Origin: Thermothelomyces thermophilus ATCC 42464
Taxonomy: Eukaryota > Ascomycota > Sordariomycetes > Sordariales > Chaetomiaceae
Assembly (NCBI RefSeq): GCF_000226095.1
Contig: NC_016472.1
Location: 1,674,001 to 1,738,000 of the forward strand
DNA: 64,000 nt
Direction of reading: 5' to 3'
Shown: positions 46,330 through 57,249 of the stretch, piece by piece
How the letters are laid out: each line of letters begins with the position of its first letter
Numbering within the stretch: the first letter of the stretch is position 1
The notes under the pieces: generated by a model
The model's input: the letters and a program-made list of their open reading frames with translations, nothing else
Database searches by the model: none
What the model was told of the DNA's origin: nothing
Position numbers and translations under genes: made by a program

Positions 46330-47962
46330 TCATGGGTGCTGGCTAGACTTGTACCCAGGCGGCAGGGGCTTTGTCGGTACCGGAGGCTCCCCGGAGGGCA
46401 GCTCGACCGGCGCCGGCTCATGGAGGAAAGGCGTCTTCTGCTCCGCTCTGGGCGACGAATGCGGCGGCCTGAAAATTACATCCGTTCGTTAGTGCGCGTG
46501 CCACTCCCTCCCTTGCAGGCCCCAGTGGAGTTAAAAACTTACGGATAAATCCCGCCGGCATAGGCCGGATGTCCATGCGGCGGCTGCCCGACCACGGCAA
46601 AGCCATACGGAGGCAGCGTGCCTGCTCCGGGCGGCGGAGGCGACGGTGTCGTCCCGATGTACGGATAGCCGCCGGCGCCAGCATATATCGAGCTCCGCAC
46701 ATCGTGTCCCGAAAAAGTCGAGACGGTCGCCTGCCCGGGACTGTTGGGGTTGTGGCCGAGACCAAGCCCGTCAGCGCCACCGCCGATGGCAGCAGGCCCG
46801 TTAGCGTAGTTCGCCTCAACCATGCTCGGCGACCTGGGTCTGGCAGCGCCTGCCGCGCCGTCACCACCGCCGCCACCGCTTCTGGCAGCAGCAGCAGCAG
46901 CCGTAGGAGCCAGTATGGACTTGCGATAAGCCTTATCGAATCCACCCCTCCTCCCGCACAGATACAGCAGCGTTGCCCCCAAGATCAACACAGCTGCGCC
47001 ACCGATAGCAATGCCGGCAATGGCCCCGGCACTCAGTCCACTACCTCCGTCATCCTTGTCGGATCCCGAGTAGGTCGGGGGGCCCTGGCCCGGCGTCGGC
47101 GTCGGCACGGGCGTCTCCGAGGGAAACTGCTCACCCGGCATGAGCTGGTACGTCGCATTCTTTGCGTACTCGAGCTGCTTGGCGAGGGTCTGGGTCGCGT
47201 TGGGGTTGACGACGCCGATCATGTGGTAGTTGACGCAGGACCCCGGGGCGGCGCAGTAGAAGAAGATGGGCTCCGTGTCGTTGACGCGGACCGAGTAGGA
47301 GGGGGGCTGTTGTTCGCCGTTGCAATCCCTCACGGTTAGAAACTATGCTCTTCTGCAGGGGGTTCGCCGGCTTACGTCGTTGGAGATGACCTGCGGCGCA
47401 AAGATGCCCGTGTAGAAGCCCGGCTTATTGATGTTGGCGTACTCGTAGGGGATGCATGGCCAGCCGAATGCGGCGCGGGCGACGCGGTCTTAACCCCCCC
47501 CCCCCCCCCCAAATCCAGTAATGTCAGCCACCTGTGTGTGTCTCTACGAGAATGGAGGGAGGAGAAAGGATAGCAGTTCACATACGTGGGTTATCACCGG
47601 CCGGGTAGAAGGTGAATTCTAAGGTGGAAGAAAGCCGGGAGTAAGTCAAGCCTGGCTAAACAAGCAGAGTATCTGACAACTCAAAACTCACTAATGATGT
47701 CGCCAACATTGGCCTTGGCTTCATTAGGGGTAAATACATGGCCATTCTGGGGGTTCATCAATTAGCCTTGGTCGTGAGAGCACATCGGCTTCCATCTTAC
47801 CGCTCCGACCGCTATGGTGACTGTCGCCGGCCCAGAAGTGTCCGAGGTCTCACTGGGCGTGTTGGAGTCCTCGGTCGGGGTGGGATCATTATTCTGGTCA
47901 TCTTGGCCAGCAACCACGACTGCCAAAGCAGCGAGCAGGCCGAGTGCGTGTCGGACGAACAT
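46330..47962 (-). CDS. Membrane-anchored cupredoxin-domain extracellular protein
   Basis: Six exons on the minus strand: 47962-47801, 47746-47692, 47618-47586, 47488-47376, 47306-46543 and 46468-46330; product 421 aa. Introns are 54, 73, 97, 69 and 74 nt. Residues 1-19 are a signal peptide (ALGLLAALAVVVAG), then a Thr/Ser-rich spacer (21-45) and a cupredoxin-like domain (46-155) with VGANGHVFTP, NPHRV, GWPC, DTEPIFFYC and CVNYHMIGVVN. His84, Cys139 and His149 or Met150 are candidate copper ligands. A Pro/Thr-rich stalk follows, then one transmembrane helix (about 214-238, AIAGIAIGGAAVLILGA), a basic stop-transfer CGRR and a long Gly/Pro/Ser-rich cytoplasmic tail. The family is known as fungal extracellular serine-rich or GPI-cupredoxin proteins. 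This one has a helix and tail instead of a GPI signal. Copper binding is inferred. Intron 3 has a G-only stretch before its acceptor. Confidence 0.87.
47494..47510 (-). repeat. 17-nt G run in a cupredoxin intron
   Basis: A C homopolymer on the plus strand, so a G run in the transcript, ending 4 nt before the AG of intron 3 (intron 47585-47489). Confidence 0.85.
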
Positions 47963-49879
47963 GGCCGTGGTGCTGCTGTTCCCTCTTGACCGGATGGACG
48001 ATGTCGAGTGCAGGAGAGGGAAGCCAACAGGCGCGGAAGAGTAGGAAAACAAAGGCGGTGCGCAGACTTGTCTCTTTCTAGCACACCAAATGCGGGTATT
48101 ACCGCTCAATGCCGGCTGCCTTGCCCGCAGGAAGCTGTTGGTGGTCTCGACAAGGGGGGTCGAGTGGCTTGTTGGTTGCGAGATGGGCAAGCCCGGTAGA
48201 GAAGCGCAGCTTAACCAGTGACCAGCTGTACACCACGGACAACCAACCTTCGAACGGGACTCGGCCGTGGAAGGGTGGGACGCGTTCGTTGCCTGAGTTA
48301 CATTAAGCTGAGGGGAGCAAACAAGAGGATGCCCAATGGTCCCATCTTGGGGGCATGGGGTGTGCCGATATTTCTATGGTCTAAGTGGCGGCGTCGAACT
48401 TCCAGGACAAAGACGCCATGTGTGCACCCTAGACTAGTGTCGGTGAGGGCAGCAGTCCCGGGCTCTCAGTCGAGGTCATCGACAAAGGCTCAGACAAAAA
48501 GGCTCGGATAAATGCCGAGCGCGGTGGCTTGCCATCCAGTCTCGCAACAGAAAGAGAGCAGAGCGTCTCGCAGGCAGCGGGGAGCCGTGGAGTGGTAGTG
48601 TAACTTGTGGCATGCTTTCCGAGCAACATTGCTTCGTCGACACTGTGTGCGGTGCAACACGTTCTCGAACAGGCCCGTCCCAAGCGGAGCCGGCCCGCTT
48701 GCCCCCCGCCAGGAGTGCCGCGGGAACCGAGTCCAGACCTCGTTTCCGGCCACATGGGAGAAGAGTCGGTCGAGTGATGCATCCATATCAACCTGAGACC
48801 ACGCGCCGCCCGGCCGCAGCGAGGCAGTGGTGGATTATGAAAATAAAACAGCTCATGAGCTGTGAAGTGTCAGCGAAAGGCGCAGGGCTGATTATGCACT
48901 ACAGCTACAGTATTGCTGATCTTCCGGGCGCGATTCTGGCTGTGTGTGTGGGTTTTGGACCCCAACGGCCGATGTCCAACATTCCAACTTGGCTGTTAGT
49001 TGAAAGGGCTGAGAGCATGCCAAGACCCAAGAAGGATTTCGATGTTGGTTGCGCCGCGAAGAGCGATTGGCTGCTAGGAGGATTGACAACGCATCTGGGT
49101 CGATCTCTGCTGCCTTGGCCGTTTCTGGGTAACGAGTCAGCCGCAGTGTAACCTTGCCAATAGGTCTTGTACCTTCTTTATGTAATCCGTAGTAGAGAAA
49201 GCTGCCTGTCCCTAGCGCGCCAGTTTGCTGTCGGTTGCAGAGCATTGAAAGGATTTCGCATGATTGCAGTACCTGTGCCGGCCCCAACACACGCCACGGC
49301 GCCAATGACGCTCTTTTCTCAGGTCGCACCAAGGCCCGTAAACGAGGCCTAGTTCGACCGAAGGCAGTCAGGCTCAGCTGATGGTTTAATGCGCTGAAGT
49401 TGCCTGCTCTTATTTGTCCACAAGTGCTTTCATATCCTGCCGAGCCATGAACCGAAAACTCTCGGCCTTGCACCGAGAGATGAGTGGAACCTTTGAAAAG
49501 GTAAGGTGACTTCGTCTTTGTTAAGCCAAGACTGCTTGCAACCGGTGTATGGCTGTCTATAGCTTTGAAGCTTCGTCTAAACGTGGAGAAACCTTCCCTA
49601 TCCCATTCGTCGTTACTGATGACTGCAACGGAGATGGCATCCTATCTTCTGACGCGGAACCCTTCAGTCGATCAACCCATTTCATTTGCCAACGTTCGAG
49701 TGCCAGGAAGGAGCCAGTTGTGCTGGGTCCTGGTCGGCGAGCTGCGCTGGGATTAGATGTGTTCTGGCACCAGATCGCACCGGGATTCTCACCAATCGTT
49801 TGGAAAGGGGTATGTATGTTTGGGGGTATTGAACTGTAAGCGCACCTTTTCTCACTGACGGCTTTTCGAGCTGACCCGT
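47963..49879. other. Intergenic 1.9 kb, no gene recognised
   Basis: Between the cupredoxin start and the ALG6 stop. Frames of 100-193 codons occur on both strands (longest at 48892-49473, minus) but lack domains, and each overlaps equally long frames on the other strand. A TAATCCGTA word occurs at 49183. Confidence 0.5.
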
Positions 49880-51739
49880 CTACTGGGTCTTCACCTTGTC
49901 CTTCCTCACAAACCATGACCGGGGCAGTATTTCGCCCTGCAACAACAACCTCCCAAGACACCAAAGATAGCAGAGAGAGAAGCCAGCGGCGCCCACGCCG
50001 ACGTTGGCCACCAACCACAGGTCTGGCTTGTCCGGTGGTGGCCGAAGGGACTGCACCAGGACGTGCCAAAGAGCCATGACCAGGTAGAATGAGCCGTGGA
50101 CGAAGAGCGTAGCCCATTGGGTCCAGCTGCTGCTACCTTCATGGAAGTAGACGCTCAGCGAGGTAGGCGGCAGGCCAAGAAGGTATGCCCAGAGCAAAGT
50201 AAGCACCGCATAGGGCACGGCTAGACCAACCCGTTGTAGCAGAGGGAACATGGTCCAGCAGCCGAGGATGTTGGCAAAGCCGACCCAGGCGCGAGTGGTT
50301 TTATTCAGCCCGTGGCTGCTTGCAAGTAGCAGGGTCATTGGCATCAGCGGGAGCAGGACGCTCTTCTCGTGGACCTGATAGCTGAAGAGGAAGAAGCCCC
50401 AGGCCGTCGCAGCGAAGGCTAGGGGCAACAGTTCCTTCCTCGGGCGGAAGAACAAGACGAGATTGGGGGGGATGATGGATATCAAGGTTGCCACTAGCGC
50501 CCCACGCTGGAGCAGCTCGGACGGGTACTTCTTGATCTTGACGACCACGTTCAAGGCACACCAGAAATTGGCGACCTTGTCCTCGAACAGGCCGCGAGCA
50601 AAAGGAAAGATGCGGTGGACCATCTGGACGAGCTGCTCGACCACTGGGTAATAAAAAGCCTCGGTATCGAGGTAGTCGGCAAGCCATTGGAAGAGCGGTA
50701 AGGGAGGCCGAGGGCCGTCGATATCCGGGCGGGAGTCGATCCCGCGGTGCACGTCCACGAGAGTGCCGAGGACGATGGGCAGGATCAAGATGGCAAAGGA
50801 TGCAGCAGTAACTGCTGAGATGGCGATGAGACGGGGGAGGTTGATTCGCGGAAACACACAGCTTCCGAGAAGGTAGGCAAAAACAGAGCAGGCGTAGTAC
50901 AGAGCCATCTGCTTGAACCCCAGGGCGGCGACGAAGAAGACGGCCGCCCAGAGGTTGCGGCCGGCAAGCATGCTGGACATGCTCGCCACGACGAAGCCAA
51001 GCATCACTGTGTTATACTGGAAATGGACATGGTCGATCAGGATGGTGGCGGGCTGCATCAGGATGGCGACGAGGGCCACCGCGGCGGACCAATTGGCGAC
51101 CCCATTGAGTCTGCTGTAGCGGCGCACAAAGACAACGACGGCCGGGATGTAAATGAGGTATTCCGACACGATCACCGTAGCGCGCATAAATACCTTGAGC
51201 GTCGGATCGTGTGAGCCGCGAGACGAGAAGAGAGCGAACCACGACGGATCGATGAGCGAGCCGATCTTGCCACAGAGCCAGCTGTGGTAGGCCGTCAAAG
51301 GCGGGTAGTCAAGGCCCCACCATTCGAGGTCATGAAAGTACCATTGTGAGATGGGAAGCTGCGTCGTAATCTCCATCCAGTGTCGCTGCGCCTCGTAGTC
51401 GCCGAACATGGGGGGTTTCTCAAAACCTGGCCGGGTTAGTTGACCCTCGTCGATTCCGGGCACGAAGAGGGCCGCCGGGTTCGGGCTAGTAGAAAGCGTA
51501 CCAGAGTAACCCCAAAGCCCCGCGGCCCACCTGAAGAGGCCGACAGCCATCAGGATCAGGGGCAACAATTCCCATTGCGAGGCGGTACCCCTCGCGGGCC
51601 AGAGGAAGGCAGCCAGAGGGAAGGCTGGGGCTCGCGACAAGGTCTCGATGGGGCCACTGTTGCGGAAACTGCTCGGCGAATCGACAGCATGTTTGGCTTT
51701 TCGCCTTGGTTTGTGTGAAGAAGGCGATGGCTTGGCCAT
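49880..51739 (-). CDS. ALG6: Dolichyl-P-Glc:Man9GlcNAc2-PP-dolichol alpha-1,3-glucosyltransferase
   Basis: A single exon, 619 aa. I start at the ATG at 51739 (MAKPSPSSHKPRRK); an earlier in-frame GTG is not a start. The ALG6/ALG8 family signature is clear: FGDYEAQRHWMEIT near residue 110, DLEWWGLDYPPLTAYHSW near 135, HFQYN near 240, then GFKQMALYYA and SYQVHEKSVLLPLMP. About 11-12 hydrophobic segments follow a basic cytosolic N-terminus. It adds the first glucose to the lipid-linked oligosaccharide in the ER lumen, before Alg8 and Alg10, and so prepares the glycan for transfer by oligosaccharyltransferase. DYEAQRHWMEIT and the length favour ALG6 over ALG8. Divergent from palC with 512 bp between the starts. 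No introns, unlike most genes here. Confidence 0.94.
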   Translation of the reverse strand: MAKPSPSSHKPRRKAKHAVDSPSSFRNSGPIETLSRAPAFPLAAFLWPARGTASQWELLPLILMAVGLFRWAAGLWGYSGTLSTSPNPAALFVPGIDEGQLTRPGFEKPPMFGDYEAQRHWMEITTQLPISQWYFHDLEWWGLDYPPLTAYHSWLCGKIGSLIDPSWFALFSSRGSHDPTLKVFMRATVIVSEYLIYIPAVVVFVRRYSRLNGVANWSAAVALVAILMQPATILIDHVHFQYNTVMLGFVVASMSSMLAGRNLWAAVFFVAALGFKQMALYYACSVFAYLLGSCVFPRINLPRLIAISAVTAASFAILILPIVLGTLVDVHRGIDSRPDIDGPRPPLPLFQWLADYLDTEAFYYPVVEQLVQMVHRIFPFARGLFEDKVANFWCALNVVVKIKKYPSELLQRGALVATLISIIPPNLVLFFRPRKELLPLAFAATAWGFFLFSYQVHEKSVLLPLMPMTLLLASSHGLNKTTRAWVGFANILGCWTMFPLLQRVGLAVPYAVLTLLWAYLLGLPPTSLSVYFHEGSSSWTQWATLFVHGSFYLVMALWHVLVQSLRPPPDKPDLWLVANVGVGAAGFSLCYLWCLGRLLLQGEILPRSWFVRKDKVKTQ

Positions 51740-52251
51740 TGTCACCGAGGATATCGCTCAGGTCGGAGAGAAGGCCGCATCGAAATCTGCGGAGGTTCGT
51801 TTGTTGACGGTCATTGTCTGGGTGGAACTTTTTGGTCGCCAGCAATCTGGCCAAGACAGGGATTGACGTTCGGGTGCGAGCGTTGTGTGGGGAGCTTAGT
51901 GTATGTACCTTGGAAGCATGACAGGGGTTAGGGTTGCAGCGGGGGCGCTCGCCAGGCACAGTGCCCCCGACCCCCCGACCCCCCGCCCAGCGTGATGTCA
52001 CCCCTCCAGAACAGACCGGGGTTCACTGCTGTCTCTCACAAACCATGCCCACTCGTTCACCCCAATTGAGCAGCTGAAGAAGCTCTTAACATCTCGGACA
52101 TCAACTCGTGAATCTTCCGGGGGATAGAGCCCCTCCCCAGCGTATCTGGAATTTCCGATTGTAACTCTTGCATTTATGTTTCTTCTTTTTTCCCCTCTTT
52201 TTGTCTGTGTTGTCGTTTAATTTGTATAGACCAGAACCGAACATTCCAAAA
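51740..52251. other. Divergent promoter region ALG6 / palC
   Basis: 512 bp between two start codons. It contains a C-rich tandem CCCCCGA-type tract (51961-51988) and a CT/T-rich stretch (52178-52210) just upstream of the palC start that is probably the leader. Confidence 0.55.
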
Positions 52252-53805
52252 ATGCCTTACCCGTTTGTCCTCCCCACAACATCCTCCTTCTCGTTTTCTT
52301 CCAGCTTCACCAGCGAATCGCACCCCTCGTTGCCCCTCCAAGCCAGCACCCATCGCGGCGTTGTCCGGGACACACTCAAGAAATACAAGCGCCTCCCTCC
52401 GGCCTCGCAGGCATCCTCTCTCTCCACCGTCGCGTCAACCCTGCAGACCTACATTCCCTATCTGCTCGCCCTCGACGCCGGACTTTCTCCAAAGGGCTCC
52501 CACTCCGCCGACAAGCCCTCCGTCACTCTCACGGCCACGCCTCAAATAGAATGGCGCCCGACACTGTCCGGTAGCTCGCTGCCCGGCCGCGAGCCCCCGC
52601 GTGTCAAAATCCACAGCCTCGAGCACGAGATCTTGTTCGCGCTCTCCGCCCTCGCGAACACGCACACCCTCCAATCCCGCGCCGCCCTCCAACCCCTCTA
52701 CCTGACCACCACGGCCCCCGTGGGCACCACCCAGCGCCAGACCGCCATCACCACCGCCACCCGCCACCTCCTCGACGCCGCCTCCATCTACGACTACCTC
52801 TGCGCCCGCCTTTCCCTCTCCCCGGCCGCGGCCGCCCAACGACCCCCCTGCCCGGACATCGCCCCGTCGACCCTCGGCGCGATGCGGTCCCTCGCCCTCG
52901 CCGAGGCGACCCTGCTGGCCGTGCTCAAGGACGACCCCTACCCGGCGGCCGTCGCCCAGGCGCGCAACCCGCACGACACCGAGTGGATGTACAAGAGCCC
53001 GGACGTGCCCAAGGTGCGCGCCCACCTGTTTGCGCGTCTGTGCCTGGCCGCCGCGGAGCACGCTTCCCAGGCCGCCGCGGGGCTGGCTTCTTCGTCTTCC
53101 TCGTCTTCTTCCTCTTCCTCTCTCACTAGTTCTGGGTTGGGGTCTGCTGGGAAGGTGAACGAGGGCTTGGTGAGGTACGTAGAGGATCTGAGGAGGACCA
53201 GTCGGGCGAGAGCGTGCCGGTTCTTTGGGATCGATGCGGAGCTTGGAGGGGAAACGGGGACGGGGATCGCGTGGTTGCGAGCGGGATTGGGGGAGCTGGG
53301 TATTGAGAGGAAAGGTGACGAGAGAAAGGGCGGGGGGTTGAAAGGGCTCAGGAAGGAGTGGAGTGAGAAGAGGGAAGATAAAAAGGTTGAGCGGGGGCTG
53401 GACTGGGGGGCGGATGGCGGAAGGTTGGAGGAAACGAGAGTGCTCGAGATGCTGGAAGCGAAGTGGGTGAAGCAGAACGATACGGTTAGTCGAGCCCCCG
53501 GCCGTTTGTTCTCTGACCCTATCTCTGACGATTTGCGCTACATCCAGATGCTCACTCAGCCGATACCCCCTGTTGGCCCGCTCCTTGCACAAATGCCCTC
53601 GGGACGCGAAATCCACACCATCAAACCGTTTCACCCACCAGTATTGGACTCTGATGCTCTGGAGGCGATGCGGGCACCGCCTGATGCGCCAGACGAAGTG
53701 GGCAACTATCCGAGTTCGGACGAAGACACAGCAGTGAATCCAATCCCCGGAGCGTTTCCCGGCGTTTCAGGGCAGTCCCGGTCAGGAACGCCAGGCTATT
53801 TTTGA
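52252..53805 (+). CDS. palC: pH-response regulator PalC (BRO1-domain protein)
   Basis: Exons 52252-53484 and 53548-53805, product 496 aa. I start at ATG 52252 ([15 protein letters not shown]), which matches the conserved PalC N-terminus; an in-frame ATG further upstream (52177) is in the leader. Family blocks seen: [47 protein letters not shown] and [16 protein letters not shown]. The BRO1-like domain covers about residues 15-470. It is interrupted by a Ser-rich linker ([16 protein letters not shown], about 282-297). PalC takes part in the Pal/Rim ambient-pH pathway at the plasma membrane, linking PalH signalling to ESCRT-III (Vps32) and finally to PacC processing. The intron (GTTAGT donor, CTGAC branch site, CAG acceptor) is 63 nt and has no in-frame stop. 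I inferred it because removing it joins NDT to MLTQPIPP as in the family. Confidence 0.93.
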   Translation: MPYPFVLPTTSSFSFSSSFTSESHPSLPLQASTHRGVVRDTLKKYKRLPPASQASSLSTVASTLQTYIPYLLALDAGLSPKGSHSADKPSVTLTATPQIEWRPTLSGSSLPGREPPRVKIHSLEHEILFALSALANTHTLQSRAALQPLYLTTTAPVGTTQRQTAITTATRHLLDAASIYDYLCARLSLSPAAAAQRPPCPDIAPSTLGAMRSLALAEATLLAVLKDDPYPAAVAQARNPHDTEWMYKSPDVPKVRAHLFARLCLAAAEHASQAAAGLASSSSSSSSSSSLTSSGLGSAGKVNEGLVRYVEDLRRTSRARACRFFGIDAELGGETGTGIAWLRAGLGELGIERKGDERKGGGLKGLRKEWSEKREDKKVERGLDWGADGGRLEETRVLEMLEAKWVKQNDTVSRAPGRLFSDPISDDLRYIQMLTQPIPPVGPLLAQMPSGREIHTIKPFHPPVLDSDALEAMRAPPDAPDEVGNYPSSDEDTAVNPIPGAFPGVSGQSRSGTPGYF

Positions 53806-55361
53806 TGAGATTTATTCGACATAGATACCAGCAGCATGAGTAATTATGAAGTAAGTGGTATAACTCATTTGCTGAAGCGTATCTACAACTTTATTGTTCA
53901 TCTTTATACCGTACTGTCTCGAATGCTGCGGTCAGCTCGTACTGATATATGTCATGAAGGTTAACATGGTTCAGTTCAGCCAGCTATGCTCGACCTATCG
54001 CAGGCATCACACCTCCATCCCGATGTGTGGACCACCTAATTCGCCATCTGGTGACTTACCAGTGTAGATTTCAAACGCTGTTGACGGTCTTGATGTGATT
54101 CCACCAGGGATGTCTCCACGAGGTCGACTCGACGGTACCTCTTTGAGTCTGACTAGCCTCGCTCGGGGGTGTGGTCAAGATGCCTGCACATCTACTCGCG
54201 GGACCAGCGGCTGATAGCCGGACTAGTATCGTCTTCGTGTATAGCTTCACGGGTAGTCCAGAGAAGACCTGGACGCATAACCGGGGCGAATCGGCCAGCG
54301 TCTCAACGATGGCGGGTGTGGTGCAGTGAGCTTCCGGCCGAAATCCCAAAGCTTCACTCCTTCTTTCTTTTGCTCAGGAGTTCGCTTGCCGGCTTGGTGA
54401 AAACTACCACGGCTTTCTGGCTGCAAACTTGTTTTCGAAAGCTATCCTCAACGTCAGGATCCGAACATACGGTCACAACATCCACCTCGGACATGGGATC
54501 TTTGGCAAAATACAAAAACGAGAAGCGAAGAGGCGGCCCTCGCCCTCATGCTATCAGTCCGCCTAGGCTTGGTCGTCGGTTCTGATGCTCGGCAACGCTT
54601 GCGAGCTCGTCTGTTGGCGTATGGGGTTCGAGAAGTCCCTCTGGAGTCACAGGCTTCGCTTCGGAGGAAACCCAGGTCACTTACATGCAACGTACCGCCC
54701 CTTTTTCGCACGCCTGGTTGGCCCCCGGTATCGTCACTACCTGGTCCGGCTTCTTCTTAGACATCCCCGCGGCCACACGGCCCTGCGGGGACCAGAAGAG
54801 TTCTGTGCAGTGTTGCCTAGCGCAAGAATCATATTTTCCCTCAGAGCCCTCCTTATTCACGGGCCGACGTCGAGACAACGGACGGCCTCAACCGGGCGCT
54901 GTGAAGCAAAAGCGAGCGAAGCCATCGATGAGGCTGTAGGCTTTGGTGGCTAAAGGAGCCAAGGCTGATACGAAGGACATATATCGCAAACAATGCTTCA
55001 ACATCCTCGCACATCTATATTGAAACTGTCCAGTGACTATATAGTAATCTAGATAGGTGAACCAGCTGGCGTGTCTAGCTTGCGATCCCGTACCGGACTG
55101 CCAGAGAGTCTACCTTGGAGTTGCTCCTCAATCACGACGTACCCAAGGGAAAATGAATTGCTCATATGATGTAGGTTAGTGCCCTTCGTAACTAAAGCAA
55201 AGGCGCTGCATTCGGCCCCCCTGGGTCGATCAAAAGTGAAGCTCGGCAGGTAAATGTGATTCCTTTGAACTGTTGCCATTTTCCGAGTCAGAGACGCCAA
55301 ATGTGTCTGTTACCATGTGCTTGGATTATGTTATACATGCCCAGGAAGTCCCCCAAATAAT
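53806..55361. other. Convergent intergenic 1.6 kb, no gene recognised
   Basis: Between palC and LEO1 stops. Several 80-138 codon frames on both strands overlap without domain or codon bias. I see nothing else that I can support. Confidence 0.55.
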
Positions 55362-56689
55362 TCACTCCTCATCGTCATCATCCTGGATGACGCGCCGTCT
55401 GCGACCCCTCGACGTCTCGTGCGTCGGGGCGTCCTCCTCACCTTCTGCATCCTCGTCCGGGTCAGACGTCCTCTGCCGCTTCGCCCGCGGCCTGTCATCC
55501 TTCTCCTCCTCCTCCTCCTCTTCTTCATCGTCCAGCAGCTCCTCCTCTTCCTCCTCGTCCTCCTCCGCCGCCTCGCTCTCCTCGTCGCTGTTGACCAGGA
55601 AGCCGTCGTCCATGTCGTAGTTATCCCCACGGCGCGTGCCGCTCGGCAGGTCATCGTCCGAGTCGTACTCGGGCCGACGACGCTTCTGCTTGGCAGCGCC
55701 CGGCGCGCCGCGCTTCCTGCCGGCGGCGGCCGGGCCGCGACGACCCTCGAGGTCGCCGACGGATAACGGGCCGCCGCTCTTGTACCGGCCGCCAAGCCCG
55801 TCTGCGCGAGCGGCGGCCGTCTCGCGCCGGCGCTGCAGCTTGGCGCGCTCCTTCTCGGCCAGCTCGGCCTGCTTCTTTTGCAACTCCGGGTCCTCGTTGG
55901 TGACGATGATCATCTCGGCGCTGCGGTCCCTCTTGGCGCCGGCGAGGTCGGCCTTCAGCCGCTCCAGCGCGTGGTCCTGCAGCTCCTTGTTGGGGCGCAC
56001 CGTGTACTGCTCCGTCAGGTGGCCGACGATCAGCAGCGAGTTAGTCGTCAGATGGGCGGCCGCCGCGTAGTAGTGTGCGTCCTGCACCTCGCGGTAGGGC
56101 TTGTTGCTCGGCGGCGCGAGGGGCTTGGATTGGATCTCGTAGTGCTCGTCGCCGATGGCGAGCGTGACGGAGCCGTCGCTCCAGCGGTAGATGTTGGCGT
56201 TGCTCTGCATGCGGCCGGTCGCCGGATCGCGGCGCCACATTATCGAGGGGATCGGGTTCTCCGAGTTGGCGTTGTCAAGGTCCCATTTGCTCGGCTGCCA
56301 CTCATCGGACTTGTATTCCATGGGCTTGAACTTGATGAAGTCGGGAACCCGCAGGGAGTGCAACTGGGCATCTTGTCAGTAAGGGCGCTCGGGTCAGGAA
56401 CCGGCCAGCAATTGTCGTGACTTACTCCGCCGTCCTTGGAACGCGGAATGCGGTGCCTATACAATGGAACTTCGGACACCAGTTTTTCGCGGAATTGGCG
56501 AGGCTCTTCGTCGTCGTGGTCGTCGTGGTCGTCGTGGAAGCGCGCATCCGCTTCCCTGCCTTCCCTCTCCGAAGCCGCCTCACGGTCACTCACGGCATTT
56601 TCAGCATCTGAAAGTGCCTCATCGCCGTCTCCGAAAAGATCGTCGGCACCCTCGTCGGCAATGTCGACAGGGTCTTCGGAGTCAGACAT
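55362..56689 (-). CDS. LEO1: Paf1 complex subunit LEO1
   Basis: Two exons on the minus strand: 56689-56426 and 56363-55362; 62-nt intron with GTAAGT donor and CAG acceptor; product 421 aa. Layout is typical of Leo1: an acidic N-terminus (residues 1-65, with a DDHDDHDDEE stretch), the Leo1 core (about 70-230, with LVSEVPLYRHRIPRS, LHSLRVPDFIKFKPMEY, SNANIYRWSDGSVTLAIGDEHYEI and AAAHLTTNSLLIVGHL), then a Lys/Arg-rich region and an acidic Glu/Asp C-terminus with basic patches. Leo1 is part of the Paf1 complex (Paf1, Ctr9, Cdc73, Rtf1), which travels with RNA polymerase II and supports H2B ubiquitination and H3K4/K36 methylation. In fission yeast Leo1 limits heterochromatin spread, an interesting thought next to a repeat block but with no direct link in this sequence. 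Divergent from MOB2 (560 bp). Confidence 0.94.
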
Positions 56690-57249
56690 TGTTGGAATGA
56701 ATCGATTTGCAACCGAGGGAAAAATGTGTACTCTCTCGTTTTCACGCTCTAAGAAACAGCGGAACTAGCGTCTTCTGCGCGCAATGGTTCCCGGAAGTCT
56801 CAATCTTGGAGGCGGAAGTGGACGAGTCTGGTGGTCGCGGCGCTGCTCAGCCCTGTTCAGGAAACCGTCGATTGCGCTTGTCGCGTCTCGGTCCTCCGTA
56901 TTGGTCAACTAGCCGATTAGATAACGACCTGGCACCCACTTCTTCTGCTGACTCATCAAGCACGTCGACCTACCCCTGCCCCGTCCCCGATATCGATAAG
57001 AGGAGACCCTAGGGGTAGGGAGTGCTGAAACGGCTTAACAACGGCGGGGGATGTCTCCTGCCCAAAGATTCAGGAGGTCTGGAACCTGCAACCCAATCCG
57101 ATTCATCAGTAAACAATACTTCTTCGTACATGACGACCTGCGCAGATTGACGTGTAAACGACCTACCTTGGACTATTCAGGGCCTCTCCCTTGCGCCGCA
57201 GACTTTCTTTTTTTACATACCCGTCTTTGACTCAAGTCACACAGCAATA
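56690..57249. other. Divergent promoter region LEO1 / MOB2
   Basis: 560 bp between start codons. A CT/T-rich stretch at 57196-57225 is the probable MOB2 leader. Confidence 0.55.

Noticed and set aside
48892-49473. 193-codon minus-strand frame in the cupredoxin-ALG6 interval
   Set aside because: No domain, no strong codon bias, and overlapping frames of similar length on the other strand. A species-specific gene cannot be excluded but is not supported.
52435-53634. 399-codon open frame antisense to palC
   Set aside because: Gly/Arg-rich shadow of a GC-rich coding strand; palC on the plus strand is clearly conserved.
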